Source: Synanceia verrucosa (lineage: Eukaryota > Chordata > Actinopteri > Perciformes > Synanceiidae). Taken from it: a stretch of 64,000 nt of DNA. This document shows, piece after piece, positions 39,238 to 54,200 of the stretch (its first letter is position 1; each line of letters starts with the position of its first letter). The notes beneath the pieces were generated by a model. That model did no database searches. It worked only from the letters and a program-made list of their open reading frames with translations, and had not been told where the DNA came from. Made by a program: the position numbers and the translations under genes. Location of the stretch: assembly GCA_029721515.1 (NCBI GenBank), contig CM056556.1, positions 13,288,098 through 13,352,097 of the forward strand, given 5' to 3'.

Positions 39238-41410
39238 GTTTCAGAGATGACCTCAGACAGAGAGGGACAGACAGACAGATGGCTCCTGACGCACAACACA
39301 GTGATCACAGCAAACTCTGATGGAATCACTTTCTCTGACGCGCACACACACACGCACACACACTGATCTGAGTTCCCCTTTAGGCTGATTTCTGTCACTC
39401 TGTGCCTCTGAACTGAGCTGGGAATTCAGTAAAACATCTGTTTTGACGAAGTGAGTCATTAATGAACTGATGCAACAACCAAACAAAAGAATCAGAAACT
39501 GATGTTGTGGAAATGTATAATAAAAAAAATCCTGTCATTTCCTCAAAATAGTTTCATCATTCAACAGAAATAGCTTTAAAGTGGAAATGTAGAAACGTTA
39601 CATCACTCTCTACTGTAAGTCAGACTGTCTGCCCCCCCCCCCAACCCCGGACACACCCTGAGGAGTCAACCTCCTCATTGACTCATCTATTTCTTTTGTG
39701 TATCTGAATTGACCTGCCATGAGAAAGGTAATTGTAAATTTCAGGGCGGTGACTATAGCTTATAATACTTTCTAATATCCCACCAAATCAGCTCACTTGA
39801 TTAGACGAGCAGGTACGCTTCATCAGAGAGGAGAACACCGACAATCAACAAAGCATCAATGGTAATGGTGAGTCAAAACCTATGATTTCACTTTATTTTC
39901 CATAACTATTTACAGCACAAGAATGCATTTCATGCTGCTGTTTGAATTATTAAGTAAAATGAATTTCTCTGTGAATGTTAGTCACCATCTCAGACTCACT
40001 GAGACATTAAGCGTCTGCTTGTGAAGCCTGTGATTGATTGTTTCTATTTGCAAACATGCCGTGACAAGTGAGAGTGAAGCCTGATTTGGAAGGAGTGTGC
40101 GCAACAGTGAAAGGTGATTTTTCAGGTACGAAGAGCTGATAAGCAGAGGAAGGATGCCTCAGATCTTCATCTAGTTAAGTGTAAACCTGTTGACTTTGGG
40201 GAAATGAATTCCTCTGAGGGAATTGATTGGCTGATTGATAACCTTTAGATGGGCTGCGGCTCATCCTTTTCTCCTCAGGTGCATCTAAACAAAGGAAGGC
40301 AATCAGGAAATAGAGCAATTATATTTATCTATGCTTCAGTCCATTCAGAGATGTTTATTCTGCTTCAACAGTGACTCTCTCTCTCACCTTAGTCTGTATC
40401 CAGACAGGTATCAGGTTCTGCTCCCACGCTTCATATCGCTTTCACGTCGGTTGCAGTGACTCATAGTTGCTAAGCTCACATAAAACAAACCAGATCAAAC
40501 TTAGGTGTGGCTCCACCTTAATAATGAAGTGAGATTGTGCCACACCTTAACAGTCCTCCATTCATACTTATTATTATTTGCAAGATTGAATTTAATGTCA
40601 GGTCAATTTGTGAAAACATCACAGATACACCACTCAGAGCTCAGAGGCCTTTGCTGAAGCATAAAGTTATTTTTGTTTTGGAATAAAAACCTATTAACCA
40701 AAGTATTTATGATTATTATTGATTATTGTTACTTCATAAAGTAGCAAAATGATTTATTATGAAGAATAGCTCATTTTAGAATAAAACACATTATTGTAAG
40801 TTATTGTATTACAATTCATATATGTCTGTCTGGTTTAATCCATAATAATACATCATAATTGATTGATTTATAGTTTGTATTGATAATTTGAATTTTAGAA
40901 GTAGATGTTGTCCGATAAATGTGCTGAAGAAGTCGCCTATAAACAACTTCTGTGAAGAACTTGAGTAAATTTTGTGACATTACACTGCTGTAAACAGCAG
41001 GCTTATAACATGTCATGACATGTGGCACCGTAGTGTAAATGAATAAGCCCCATCACATTTAATGCTGTTACTAATTCAGATATGACTCCACGGACCACAA
41101 CATGGGGATGGATCACTGACAGTTATTTGACCTGGTTTATCCATGCCGTCACTTCTTGTTTATCTTAAGTTAGATCATAATTTCGATTTTATTTTAATGC
41201 TGATAATACATAATTAATGTACTGAATTTTTTTTACATTCCACCACTGTCTCCTGGTTGTCTGTTAAATGAAATACAGGTAATGCAATGGAAAGAACAGG
41301 AATTTTATTATTAAATGAAAAAAAAAATAGCTTCACAGATTTTGATTTTCAGATCATTTCCAATTAAATAAAACCTCAAAACATTTTGAAATCTAGTTAG
41401 ACCATAGTTT

Positions 41411-41752
41411 TAAAGGTGCTATGTGATATCCAGCACATTAATGTAGCAGCAAACAACTAATTGGTCTGTAAGGCCATAGAGGAGTAATGTCTTCCTGAGC
41501 AGAGGATGAAGTTGCTCTCCTTTTGTGTGTTGTAAACTGAGTTTATCCATGCTTTGTTGCTCGTGCTTTTAATGCATTTCCATCCATCTGAATATGCTTT
41601 ACGGCCAGCTTACAGCCACAGCTGTATCGCAAATGCAACACACCCTAACTATTATTTCCGTCATCACTTTTGACCTTATTTCCATTGTTAGCACCATTAG
41701 CCACAAGTGTTGCCATGGTGAAGGCGAGCCAATCTTGCATTTAGCTCCTTTA
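41411..41752. mobile_element. MITE-like element upstream of pkp3
   Basis: Begins TAAAGGTGCTATGTGATATC and ends GCATTTAGCTCCTTTA, which as reverse complement starts TAAAGGAGCTAAATGC. The short imperfect inverted ends and the lack of coding capacity fit a fish MITE. Target-site duplications are not clear. Confidence 0.45.
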
Positions 41753-42230
41753 ATCTGTAACTGAGCACTCTGTTGGAGATGTAAGCATACATGCTGAACT
41801 AAACTGTTACTCTGAACATTTATCTGAGAGAAATGTGACTAAACCAACAGACGCAGTTTGAGTGCACTCACCAGTGAGTCATTTACCAGTAAAAAGCATT
41901 ATAGTGTCGAGGACACAACGTTTCACGTGAGCTCCTGGACTATTTACGAGACTTTAAAAGTAGACTAAACGCGGAGGGAAGCAGTCATGCAACATTAAAC
42001 GTGCCAAACATTGAGAGTCCTCGAGACAGGGCACCTGTGCGCCAGGTAGGCCTGAGGCCTGGTGGTGCTCCTCTGAAGCTCCACCTCCTGCTGGTGGCGC
42101 AGCCCTGCTCACTCTGTGCGCCTCTCTGTGCGCCTCCCTCTCACTTCCAGCTGCTCCAACAAACTACCCACATCGCACTTTCTATCCAGACGCCAGACTT
42201 GCGTCTCTCGCTTCTCAACTTCTCTTAACC

Positions 42231-45200
42231 ATGAGCGTCGTGGCTTCAGAGAGCGTGTTTTTGTCCGCTTTACAGCCCAACACCGCGGTCACCACCTATG
42301 GACTCCCGACTGACATCAGCCTCGGGAACGGTGGCACCATGTCGGACGAGATGGCCAGAGCGCGCCGCGTCCACCAGCAGGTCCAGATGAGGCTGAAGGA
42401 GAAGTCCACACTTCCCCGTCAGAATGGATCCACGTCGCATTACGCCATGTCAGGTAAACATCAGCAAGTATGGCAATGCTCACTAAAATGAGGGACTTTA
42501 TGCTCTGCTTCCTGACTGGAGCAGTCAGTATTTCCTTGTGAGGAGCTCTCACAGGTACAGGCACAGGTGCAGCTGTCTCACAATAGTGAGATTATAGCCC
42601 AGTAATAACTGACCACAGATGTTTTGAAGTTGTTATCTGTCTAGACAATCTTGTAACCTTGTTTGCTTTGGCCTCAATCAAAATAAGTGAAAATCCTACA
42701 GACGTGGTTTTAGTATTTGGTTTGGCTCCAATGAGGAACTGTGATAATCACATATAGCCTGTAATAGGCTAATTCTGTTAAATTTATGTTTATAGCAAGA
42801 AAACCCTTCTCCATTTTTTAGACAGGCGTTGATTAATCTGACTAAATACTGTCTTCATTAAATTGATAATTCAGTCCGTGGTGACGTCTCAGATATCTTG
42901 TTTTGTTCTATTTGTCTGTTGAAAACTCATAAATATTCAGTTTAGTATCATAGAAGACGAAGAAAACCAAAAATGATTCACATTTTCTGTGTTATTTGAA
43001 TTATCATGTCAGCTCTAGGAGCCAAAAGTTGTCTTTTATATTGGTTTTCTGAAATCAGTTTCATAACTCTTTCTAGGTGGCTCAGCTCTGTGGAGCAGCT
43101 TTTACTTTCAGGAGTGTGTTTGTGTTAAAGCTCCTAGTTTGTGTCTTGGGTGTTTGTTTTTTTTGTTTTTCTCTGATGCACGCCTGTGAACCTGTTTCCA
43201 TCAGGAAACTTGTCCACTCACCTGCTCTGAAGTTTTTTAGCAAATGAACGTGAAGCTGAATCCCATGCAAAGTGTACCTGCACATGAGAAAGGGTTAATG
43301 TGTAACAGGCTCAAACAAGTGCTGCTTTCATGATCTTTCCTGATAGCAGACCAAGGTGAAAGCCTCCCTCTGTGGGATTGGGTTTCAGGTCTTACTCAGC
43401 TTTAAGAGGTGAGGTTGAAGAGATACCTGGGAGATGATGGTGGCGTGAGAACCAGCTGTTGTGTGGTCTGTACAAAGACACTGCATTGGCAAACGGTGTC
43501 TGTCTGAGGTATCTTGGCGCGCAGACAAAGTCCGTCATGGCGGTGTTGTTGTGCACCAGAGACACTCCCATAGGGGAATATAAAGAGGAACTACTATGCT
43601 GAGTTTCACATGCAGACTTAATATTTTGGGTTTCTACTAGAACACGCTTACATGCTTTAATGTTCAAAAATCTTTTTACCTCGGCCAAGGAGGTCATGTT
43701 TTCACCAGGGTTTGTTTACTTGTTTGTTGGTCTGCAAAATAATTCAAAAGGTTGTGGACTGATTTTAAAGAAATTTTCAGGGTGGGTTTTTAATAATTTT
43801 TAAATTTTTGGTGGTGATCGGATCCGATTCAACGGCACCATCAAAAAGTAATCAGTTTTAAGTTAGGCCACTTTCGGCCAATCCTGAAAATTTCGTCAAA
43901 AACCGTCCATAACTTTTTGAGTTACTTTGCAAACCGACAAACCAACAAACAAACAAACAAGCCCCGGTGAAAACATAAACTCCTTGGCGGCGTGGAGTCC
44001 CCTGCGCTCTCTGAGTGCTTTTCTAGTTTTCTCATATGTTGCAGCACTTTCTTTCACCCCCTGTCTGAAAAGCTCTGTGTTAGCTCCCAGTCTGCTGCTG
44101 CCATTGGTCAGGTCAGCTAGCCCGCTCTACTGTTATTGGTCAGCCAGTCTCTTCATACACCACTCCAGCTCCACTCTAATTAGTTAGCTTTATGTGATGG
44201 CGTGCATAATTAGCCACAAGGCAAAGCGTGTTTCTTGGTGACATCAGCATGTCACAGAAGAGAAGGCGGGACAAGTACTTGAAGAGCAGGTTTTCTGCCT
44301 AAATGCTGGGCTTAATAAAAAGATAAAAGCGCAATATGTCTTCTTAAATGTGAGCTGTGAATTAGTGTATTTGTTAAATGTTACACTACATCTGATGTGG
44401 TTAAGGAGCTGAAATGGTGTTATGTGTAGAGCTACACAGTTGTGTTAGTTTTGAAATCTGGTGACGAAAGCTTGCACCTGACTAATGCAAGAAGACATTC
44501 CTTCATGCGCCATAATTCATTGTATTACCCCAAACTACAAGGAGCAGCTTAAGCTACTTGTTTGTATGATCGATAAAGTCAAACCTTTTACTCACGTATC
44601 CAGTTTGGAGCATTTCCCTGAGGCAGAGTCAGTTGCCTGCCTTTAAATTGTACTGTTCATACAATTTCAAATGTCAGGAATGCAGAGACACCTATGTGTA
44701 TCTGACCCCACTGCATTTGACAAACACTTCAGTCAAACTAGGCTCTAGGCTTATCCTGGTGTTGTACACAGTTACATCTGCTCGATCTTTGCCCTGGGCT
44801 TTGCTGCAAGAAAAACACACAGTCATAAAATTTTGCCACGTCATATTCGTCTTGTTTTGAAACCTGTACAAGACGGAGAAATGAGTTCCCAACAACACAA
44901 CAGGGAATGCTGCCATTTCAGTGGTTTGTGGCTTTAGAGGAGCTCATTATGAATGCAAGAATAAAATAATCAGAGGATTTTGCAAGGTCCTTTTCCTTAT
45001 GTAAAGGTCCCATAGTGTAAAAAGTGAGATTTTTCACTTTTTTATTATAAAGCATGTTTAAGTGCTATGTACAATAAAATGTATTGAAAGTCCTGTGAAA
45101 TTCATATGTTATTACTTAGAAGCTGTGCTCTTCAAAAAAAGCTGTCCATTTGTGATGTCACAGTGTAACATTTAGACCATTTCACAGTTTTAAATGTAAA

Positions 45201-48200
45201 TAGTCTACGTGTATCCCAGTTTATTTCCAGTTGTTTTCCAGCTGGTTCCAGCAGTTCAGTTGGAAGCGAACATGGACCCAATAGTTGCCTCGTAATGCAA
45301 TTATGTTGCAATGCTCTGAGTGTTTGAGTCAAAGAAATCATAAATACAGGTATATTCAGACAACAAAACACCATGTAAACACATTTCTGCAGAAACACAT
45401 ACAATAATACAAGTACGATCCTGAAAATAAGCCTGAAACGGGACCTTTAATAATTATAGCTGTGCCTGTAACAACTCGGACAAGTCTCAGCAGAAAGGGA
45501 GAGTGTGCGTTTAGGACTAATGTCAATTTTTCAAAGGACAACAGAGGGAAAAAATTTCAAGGTGTGTTTTCTGTGTGGTGCAAAGGTGTGTTGGGCGTTG
45601 CCAAGGTTGGGCCGGGGCCAAGGGACGTGTCACACATTCCCCTACACACCAACTGGTTTGGTGTGTGTGTGCGTGTGTGTGTGTGTGCGTGTGTGCTCTG
45701 TAGAAATGAAGCGTGAAGGAATACATTCAGATGCACATGTGCATACATGCACTCACAAGTACACACAGGTACAGTCACACACATTAACCTTTCTTTGATT
45801 TTTAATGATGCTTCCTTGAAATAATTTTTAAATGATTGTCATGCTGAGGTTATGACGTGTTTAGACTCCTTCAAGACAATTCAAGGCAGTTCAAGGCACT
45901 TTGGTCATCCTTAAACTTTTCATTGTACATCATCATCAGGTCAGGTAAATTATATTTTGTATTTTGTTTGCTTAATTTTTACACCACATAAGATAAGGCT
46001 GTAGTCTTTCTTTTCATTGTTAGTGTGTCTCACTGTGTTGTGTTTGGAACAACAAAATGACTTCTCTGAAAGTCAGTTTCAGTGTTTCTTAAAGAAAATG
46101 ACAGTATGTACCGTTAATTCCTAATTATGAAGAAGGATGTAAACATAATTACACCCAGTATAATTAATAGGGTTTTAATCACATTCTGAGATGTATTCTG
46201 CTGTCAGCTGATGTGGACATTTGAGTCAATAAACTGGCTTAGCTCATATGTCTTCTGTCATATTCACCCCTCACCTTGTGGTATTTTGGTATCCTGGTTT
46301 GAGAGTGAAATATTCATTCACTCTGTGTGACAGCTGAGAGTGTCTTTGTGTGTCAGAACTGTTCACTTGAAGGAGTGGAGGAGTAACCAGAGAAGTCAGA
46401 CCTGCATGCTGAAGGCTCAGGTCCTGCTGTTATGGACTGTGTGTGATCGAAACTTCAGTCTTCAGTGCAACAGGACACCTGCTATTCAAACTCTGTGTGC
46501 TTCATGCAAATCATTGTTAAAAATTAAAGAGGCGTGACACCTCATTGTGATGTTTTGATTAAATCTTCCTCCATTGTTACGTTTTGTCAAGACTATTTAT
46601 TTTGAATTTTCCCTTGTTTGTGGAAAGTCTTGCACACAAAAATGGCAATAATCAAATGAACTCATATGATTAACAATGGATTAAAAAAACATCCATAAAA
46701 ATCCATAGAAATATTTGTTTTGATTTGGAAACAGGTTTCAATTGGATTACATTTCCATTGTTATGTGCAGTAATATTATCAAAATTGGGGCTTGACTTAA
46801 TGCTGTGTTATTTATCTATGTGACAGAGCTTAGTTTATGCAACAAACACTGTGCAAAGTGTTCTTCTCTGGCATTGCAATGAAAGCCAACATTGTTCTGC
46901 ATTTCCTAGATTCGTCATTACTGACAGGTGACGTCACAAAACCAAAGAAAATGCATCTGTCAGCTTTCTGATGAGTACATTTCAACAAAAGTACACACAG
47001 ACCAAAAGATGGATAGAATAGCTCCAACATGCATGTATACATGGTGCTTTTTGTGATATTCAAGTTGTCTTTGTGTTATTTCTGCTTGGGTCTGCATTCA
47101 TCCTTCAAAATCACTCCCTAATACTGTTCTAAGACCGACTTGAAAAAATGTGAACCTGTTCTGCGTGTTACTGCTGCAACAAGGAAATCAAATTAATTGT
47201 TATTCTGTCTGTCTGCTTCCTTCCAGACTATGGTGGTTCATCAGCAATAAAATACCAGACCTATAACCCAAGCTACAGCTCTAAATCCTCATATATGTAC
47301 TCCTCCAAAACAATGGTGAGTATGTCATTATTTCAGTGTTTCACCATGTATCCACATGCATCATGAAAATAATCAGTTGACCTCTTAATGTGTCATTCAG
47401 ACACCATCGGTGACCCTCTGCTGGTGCCACATTGGGTCACCCAGGACACAGCATGTGTGGTATTTCACAGTATGCTGTGATGAGATCAGCACATGGTTTC
47501 AAGTCCACCCTCTAGATTCAACAGGAAGACACAGATGTTTGAGCTTTGACCTTCATTTGAATGGATTTTCAGTGTGTTTACAATTTAAATTTGAGTCAAT
47601 ATTAATGTCCTCCTCTCCTAAATATTTTTCTCTGAGTAATGGAAATTTATATAAAAAAGGTCATGTTCCCTGAAAGGTAATCACTCCTCTGTGATTGAGC
47701 TTCTGTTGATATGTTGTGAATCACTTTTCAAATTTACCTACATGGTCCACAGTTCAGTAGGTCTCCTTTGATTATAACAGTTGCTCCTCACCTCATCTTT
47801 AGGGTCCACGCCTATCCCAGAGGTCAGGCTTCAGCAGCCAGTCCACTGGCCCAGACCAGGCCCACTTTCACAGGATCAGCGTCGGGGGAATGGGTGGTGG
47901 TGGGGGTGGCACTTTTCAGCGAGAAGAAATGCGCATGGTGGGTGGCTTTCAAGGGAGCAGCAGACAGCAGAGCCGAATGGACCCGGAGCCTCTCTCCATG
48001 CCCATAATGCGGCAGCACTCAATGGGGGTGAATCCCTGGATGATGGATGGCAGCGATGCCGGCAGCCTGGTCTCCGACCGTGAAGCTACGTTTGGACGCC
48101 AATATGCTCACAGCGCAGTGAACGGCTACACTAGCCAGGTGAGGCAAGGAGGCACCATGACCTTTCCGTCACCCATGCGCCGATCACTGAGTGGCACTCT

Positions 48201-51200
48201 TTCCCGTGGTGGAGGGATGACAGGAGGAGAGGCCGAGATCATTCAGCAACATTCCTTCAAAGGCCCAGCGCACCGCACCATCAACAGGATTACAAACCGA
48301 AACCGGATGAGTATGGGCTCCATGTCCGGGCAGCAGATGTCCTCAGGTGGGAGCGCCTATGTTGGAGGGATGGACAGAGTGGACAGAGGTTTTATTGGTT
48401 CCTCTGCGTCCCAGGGGAACCTGATGCAGCGTCAGGGCACCATATCCCGTGCCATGTCGGTCAAAAGCATGCAGAGTGTGGGCAGGGGAATGGACATCTA
48501 TGGTGGGCAGATGGAGATGGGAGCCAGCATGGGTAACCTCAGCGGGTGAGAAGCTCTACTTACATTCGCAACAATTGCATGTTCTCATGATGTCACTGAC
48601 AGGTCTTCAGTGTGTTATTTAGTGTAAATATTCTCTACATTTGTCAGAAAATCCCAAGAAAAACAAGAATGAACTGATCCTACTAACAAGCATTGTTTGT
48701 GTAGGTAAATCCTGATATACGGCAGTGTAATCCCCCGTGTTGAAGAAAAACTGAATGACTTTCCGCATGTTGTCCTGCTGCCACAGATACTCACTGATGC
48801 ACCAAAATATATTAATCAGCTGCTGAAAATAGTCTCTAACAAATTCTCTATTTACTCCATTTTGAGCAATATTAGTGATTTAGGAAATTATTGTGTTTAT
48901 TTTTAATCTTCATGATTTCAATTTTAGGCTCAGAACTACGGACTGAGAAAATAATGAGAACCAGAGCAACACATTATAGGTTTTGTCAGTAATGTCAGCC
49001 TTATCCTATAATCAGGTTATAATGCGCGATGACAGAGATGACGGTCATTCTGGTGACTCAGTCTGTCGTGTTTTTCCTGAACGTCAGTGATATTTTAGTG
49101 AACCTGTCACACCAGCAGCTCATGATAGAGTCCCAACATTCGTGAGGCAGGAGGTTTTCATGACAGAGTGTGTGATGTGAACAGTGTATTCTTAAGAAGA
49201 AAGGGAAGTGGCTCCATAGTGGCAGGACTGGTTTTGGGTGTGGCAGCTCAGTTTCAGGCCTCACATTTCACACATCCCACAGCGTGTGGTTTGCAGAGCG
49301 GATTTCAAACCACTGTGTGATTTGGAAGAGATTCATCAAGCTGATAATTTTTGCAGAAAAGAAACAAATCATCTATGAATTATTACTCTTTCTTTTCATT
49401 CAGACATCCAAAAGACATATTTTGTGGTGCTGTACATAACAGCAGGAGAATGACTTAATTGTCATGTTTTATATTCGTTGGTTGAATTTGTTTATTTGCT
49501 CCTTTGCTAGGATCGCCTCTTTGGACATGCCCACAGCAGTGCAAAACCTGAGAGAGCCCGACCATGAACTGCAGGTCCTGGGTGCCGCCTACATTCAGCA
49601 TGAGTGCTACAATGACAATGATGCCAAAAACGAGGTAGATCAGATCGATTAAACTTGTGGTTAGAATTCCTCCCATTTTTTCCTCAATGCAATCCCTAAC
49701 TCAGAAACTCAAACTCAGTCATGAAAAATAGTTTTCTATCAAACGTAGATGGTTTCTGCTTTTCTCTATAATCACCATCAGCTTACCAGGACTTTGCCCT
49801 GTTAGGGTGTTGACCAGAACAGTAAACTCTTATGTCACACAGCTCAGTTTCTCATTGAGGTTATTTTCTCAGGATACTGTCTCTTGTGAGCTTGAGTTAT
49901 TGTATATTAAAAGGAATAGTTTGACATTTTAAGAAACCTATGAGTTCTTGTTGAGAGATAGATGACAGTGTCATGTTCATGGAAAATCTGAATCTGCAAA
50001 CGCACCTCTAGCCTGGCTCTGTGCAAAGGCAACACCATCATCTCAGCACATCTTTAAATGTTTACCAAGAAAGCAAACAAGTGTATTTCCCAAAATGTTG
50101 AATCTTTCCTTAAAAGCCCCTACAGAATTGGCACCATTAAATAAAACTTAATTTAGGATGATTTTAGAGAAAAAAAATATATATAAAAATAAATATAATT
50201 TAATCCCTGAGAAGACAGTTCGTACTTTGTTGTAATCCAGTGAAAAACTTGAATCACCAACTATTGGAGAAAATGTAGTCATCAAAACTTTAAATATCTT
50301 AAGCAGAATTGTTTTTCTGCCACTTTGTCTCCAGGTGCGACGTCTGAAGGGAATTAGCGAACTGGTGAAGCTCTTCAACTCTGACAACCAGGAAGTGCAG
50401 CGTTACGCTACTGGTGCCACACGCAACCTCATCTATGAGAACATGGACAACAAGGTGGTCCTGATCGAGGAGGGCGGCATCCCACAGCTAGTCGAGGCTC
50501 TTAAGGAGCCTGATGAAGAGCTCCGCAAAAACATCACTGGTAGGAAAATATCATTGCAAAGAAAAAATAGCACCCAACAAACTTTTTTGTTAGTTGGTCA
50601 CAGTATTTGGATGGAGCATGACAATGACAGTGGAGTCCTTGAAATTCTTTTTGTGAACTCTAGCCTTTGAGATGATATTATTCAGCACCAAACAACAGGA
50701 GGATGGTGGCAGGCAATCACCACACACTTTAACTTTTTATAGTCTCAAAAGTGAGAAGGGATACTTTCCTTTACAACAGACTGTTGTTGTTTCTCAATAA
50801 TTGACATAGTGTGTGCTGGTCATTCACAGTTCAAGTCTGGTTTCCAGTTGACTCACACTTCAGCACTGACACATTTTCACCAGTTCATCCACTGTCATTA
50901 TTCACAATTATCTGTTGACAAGCTGTCAGCAGAACAGTCGTACTTTCTCATGAATTGTTCGCTTAGCTTATTTAATTTTTTTTTTAATTGCTTAATTAGC
51001 TTTTTTTTATTGGTGAAAATTTAGGAGTGGACTCTGGCCTAGTAGAGATTTGCACAGCATGTAGCTTATCTGAGAACACAGAGTAGGAGGTGGATTTCTA
51101 TAGGGTGTGTGTGAGGGTGAGGGAGTGTGTGGGAGTTGTCTGGGCCTGTGGACTTAGTAGTCAGTATACCACTCCTTTTTATGAGAGATGGCCTTGACAT

Positions 51201-54200
51201 TCCCTCCTTTGAGCCGCTCCACCTTGATTTCTATCTGTTCGATGAAAAACCCACGTTGGTGTGAGGGTGATAAATAACAGAGTAACTGTACCACAGAGGT
51301 CTTATCTTACCCACATGGTCCCAACTAATGCTGTAGCTTCACTACCATTTCAGTTTCTTCCATAGGTTTTGTCGTAGGTTTCTCCATGTCTAGCTGCTTA
51401 TTTCATCCTGAGCCGACTTCCCAAAATATTGAACACTGTGTAAGTTTTTAAGTATTTTATTACCTCAAATCAATGTCATAAATTCTTCATTCATAAATAG
51501 ATCCTCAATAGTGTAAAATAACCTATGCCAACAATCTGACTTATCCTCCTGGGCAAAGAATCTGTCTTTACATAGAGCGGGTCGCTCATACAGAGTCTTC
51601 CATGTCTTTCCGGTCTATAAAAATCTACAAACTGCCGAGAGGGACATAAAGCACTACCTGCTAGTGCTGATACGGCAAAACGCGTATTCGTGTTTCGCAA
51701 TTCATGGAGAAGCAGCATGGAGATGATGGTCTTACTTACCCGGCACTGAACTAAAATCTGCACTGCACTGCACCTGCACATAATACAAGACCATACTTAT
51801 GCCGCACCGAATTAGAAGGAATCGTTATCACCAAAAAAAGCGTAAAAGGGTAAAATGACCGGAGCTCCGGGCTGGGGGTCGGTGATCTGCGGTGAGAGTG
51901 GCCACCTGGAAGCGCCCCATGCCTGGCCACGGCTGGCCGGGGCCCACCGGGGGTCCTTCTGGGCCGGTGGAGGGCTGTGGAGGTCTGGGGGAAATGACCA
52001 GCGCTCCGGGCTGGGGATCCACGGATCCGTGGTGATAGTAGCTGCCCGGGAGTTAACCATTCCGCCTACCGTAGTTCCAACCATGTTGCAGTGCATGCAA
52101 AATCATATTTAACCACTAGATGGGAGGAAAAAATTACACAGTGTACGTTTAAATGGAGGTTGCTGTAAAATAAAATATCTACCTTCAAGTTAAAATGTCC
52201 TCTTGTCCTGACGCCCAGGTTGAGAAGTCAAACATTCAAGAAGCTGAGCCTGAGTCAGTTTTGCTGACTCTTGGTGTGCATGTGTGCAGGTATCTTGTGG
52301 AACCTTTCATCCAAAGACAACCTGAAGGAGAAACTGGCCAGGGAGACGCTTCCTGAGCTGACTGAGAGGATCCTCATCCCTCTGTCAGGCAGTGGAGACT
52401 CTGAGGTCATCCAGCAGTCACCCTCTGAGGCAGACATCTTCTACAACACCACAGGATCCCTCAGGTACGCCTCACTTATTGGCATCGTCTCTCTGTGATA
52501 TTCAGCATATTCCTTTGTCTTCGCCTGCATCTGTTTTGACCATATTTATATTTTGTAAACTTGTTCTGGCAACTACTGGAGCTTTTACCACACCCATTGT
52601 TGTTTGCAAAAGCCTGTGTCACTCCAGCCTCCAGTTACTTTGGCTCTGCTCGGTTTATATGATTTGTGACTTCATTTGGCCTGAAATAGCTCTCTGACCC
52701 CTCACTCTATGTGTGATCAGGAATATGAGCTCTGTGAATGAGAAGACCCGTCAGCAGATGAGAGAAACACATGGACTGGTGGACTCTTTGGTGGGCTACA
52801 TCAAGGCCTCTCTCAATGAAAACAATGCAGAAGACAAGGTCAGCCAAGACAAGATAGAATAGAATAGAATAGAATTACTTTATTGATCCCAACTTGGGAA
52901 ATTACTGAGCTGATTTCAAGCTGCTGTTTTTGTTCGACCTGAGACTTGTGTATTTATTTATGTGTGTGTATTCTTAGGGGGTGGAAAATGCAGTGTGTGT
53001 CCTGAGGAACCTCTCCTACCAGCTCTACAATGAGATGCCTCCATCTGCGATGGTGCGTCTGGAAGGACCAACCAGATCCCAGGACTCAGGAAAGGGCGAG
53101 GCCATTGGTTGCTTTACGCCTCAGAGCCGGAAAGCCAAAAATGTACGCATGCAAGTGATTTATCATTCAGAAATGTGTACTCAGATTACATTCACTCGTC
53201 TCACCAAAGTCTACCCCCTCACCCCCAACAGAGAAAGAATCAAGATCTGTCCACTTTCACTGAGGTCGCTCGGGTGCCAAAGGGCGCAGAGTGGCTGTGG
53301 CACCCGCAGATAGTAGGGGTGTACAACCGTGTGCTCCATCAGTGCGAGATCAACTCCACCACTCGCGAGGCAGCTGCTGGTGCGCTGCAGAACATCACTG
53401 CTGGAGACAAGAGGGTAAGCAGCTCCTGTCAAAATGTAAAAACAGCATTCAAATGCAACAGTGCAGGAATAGAAATGGACTATCTCTCTCTGTTTGCAGT
53501 GGCCGTCAGTGCTGAGCCAGGTGGCTCTGGAGCAGGAGCGCATGCTGCCGGTGCTGCTGGACCTCCTGCGCACCAGCAACGACCTGGAGCTACGCTCTCT
53601 CACGGGCTTCCTCCGAAATCTGTCCCGCCATGCACGGGATAAGAATGACATGGGTCAGTCTGTCGTTGTTTTTATCCTTGTTAGGCATAAATAAAGTGAT
53701 GCCTGTGAACAGAGTATATTGTATACACAAACACACTGTTCTCACCAGTGTTGCGTCACAATGAAACATAAACGCCACTTCATGTATGGCATGAAATTAT
53801 TTTGTTTCTTTACAGGATTCATAAATTTAGCTCACTGAAATCCTGATTGAATAATTCAACATTGTTCAAACTGGGTTGAAGACACCAAAGATGAAATTCA
53901 AATGTGAACATTTATTATCTTGGGGATACCCACGATAATGGAATCTAACTTGAATTTAATGAATCAATCATCTGTCTATAAAATTATATATTAAACAAAA
54001 GGTTTTTTTCTTAACAATATTTTTTGGTTTATCCAGCCACAAAGGTGGTGAACAACCTGGTGACCAAGCTGCCTGAGGACGGACACCAGAAGGAGCCCTC
54101 CAGTGAGGTGGTGGTCAACATCTGTGGCATTCTCAACAACTTGGTGACCAGCAGCTCTTTAGCTGCAAGAGACATAACTTTCTTTGACGGCCTGCCGAAA

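Larger units (their letters stand above)
36109..42230. other. cd81-pkp3 intergenic region
   Basis: Six kilobases with no exon that I can recognise on either strand. It contains the cd81 3' untranslated region, a tRNA-derived SINE (37213-37575), a solo Tc1-type end (39200-39237), a poly(A) run at 38390-38405, a short CA run at 39344-39362, a C run near 39633 and a MITE-like element (41411-41752). The last few hundred bases before 42231 are GC-richer and probably hold the pkp3 promoter and 5' leader. Confidence 0.6.

Noticed and set aside
47890..48549. Separate Gly/Met-rich 219-codon gene
   Set aside because: It is the internal part of pkp3 exon 3, in phase with the flanking exons.
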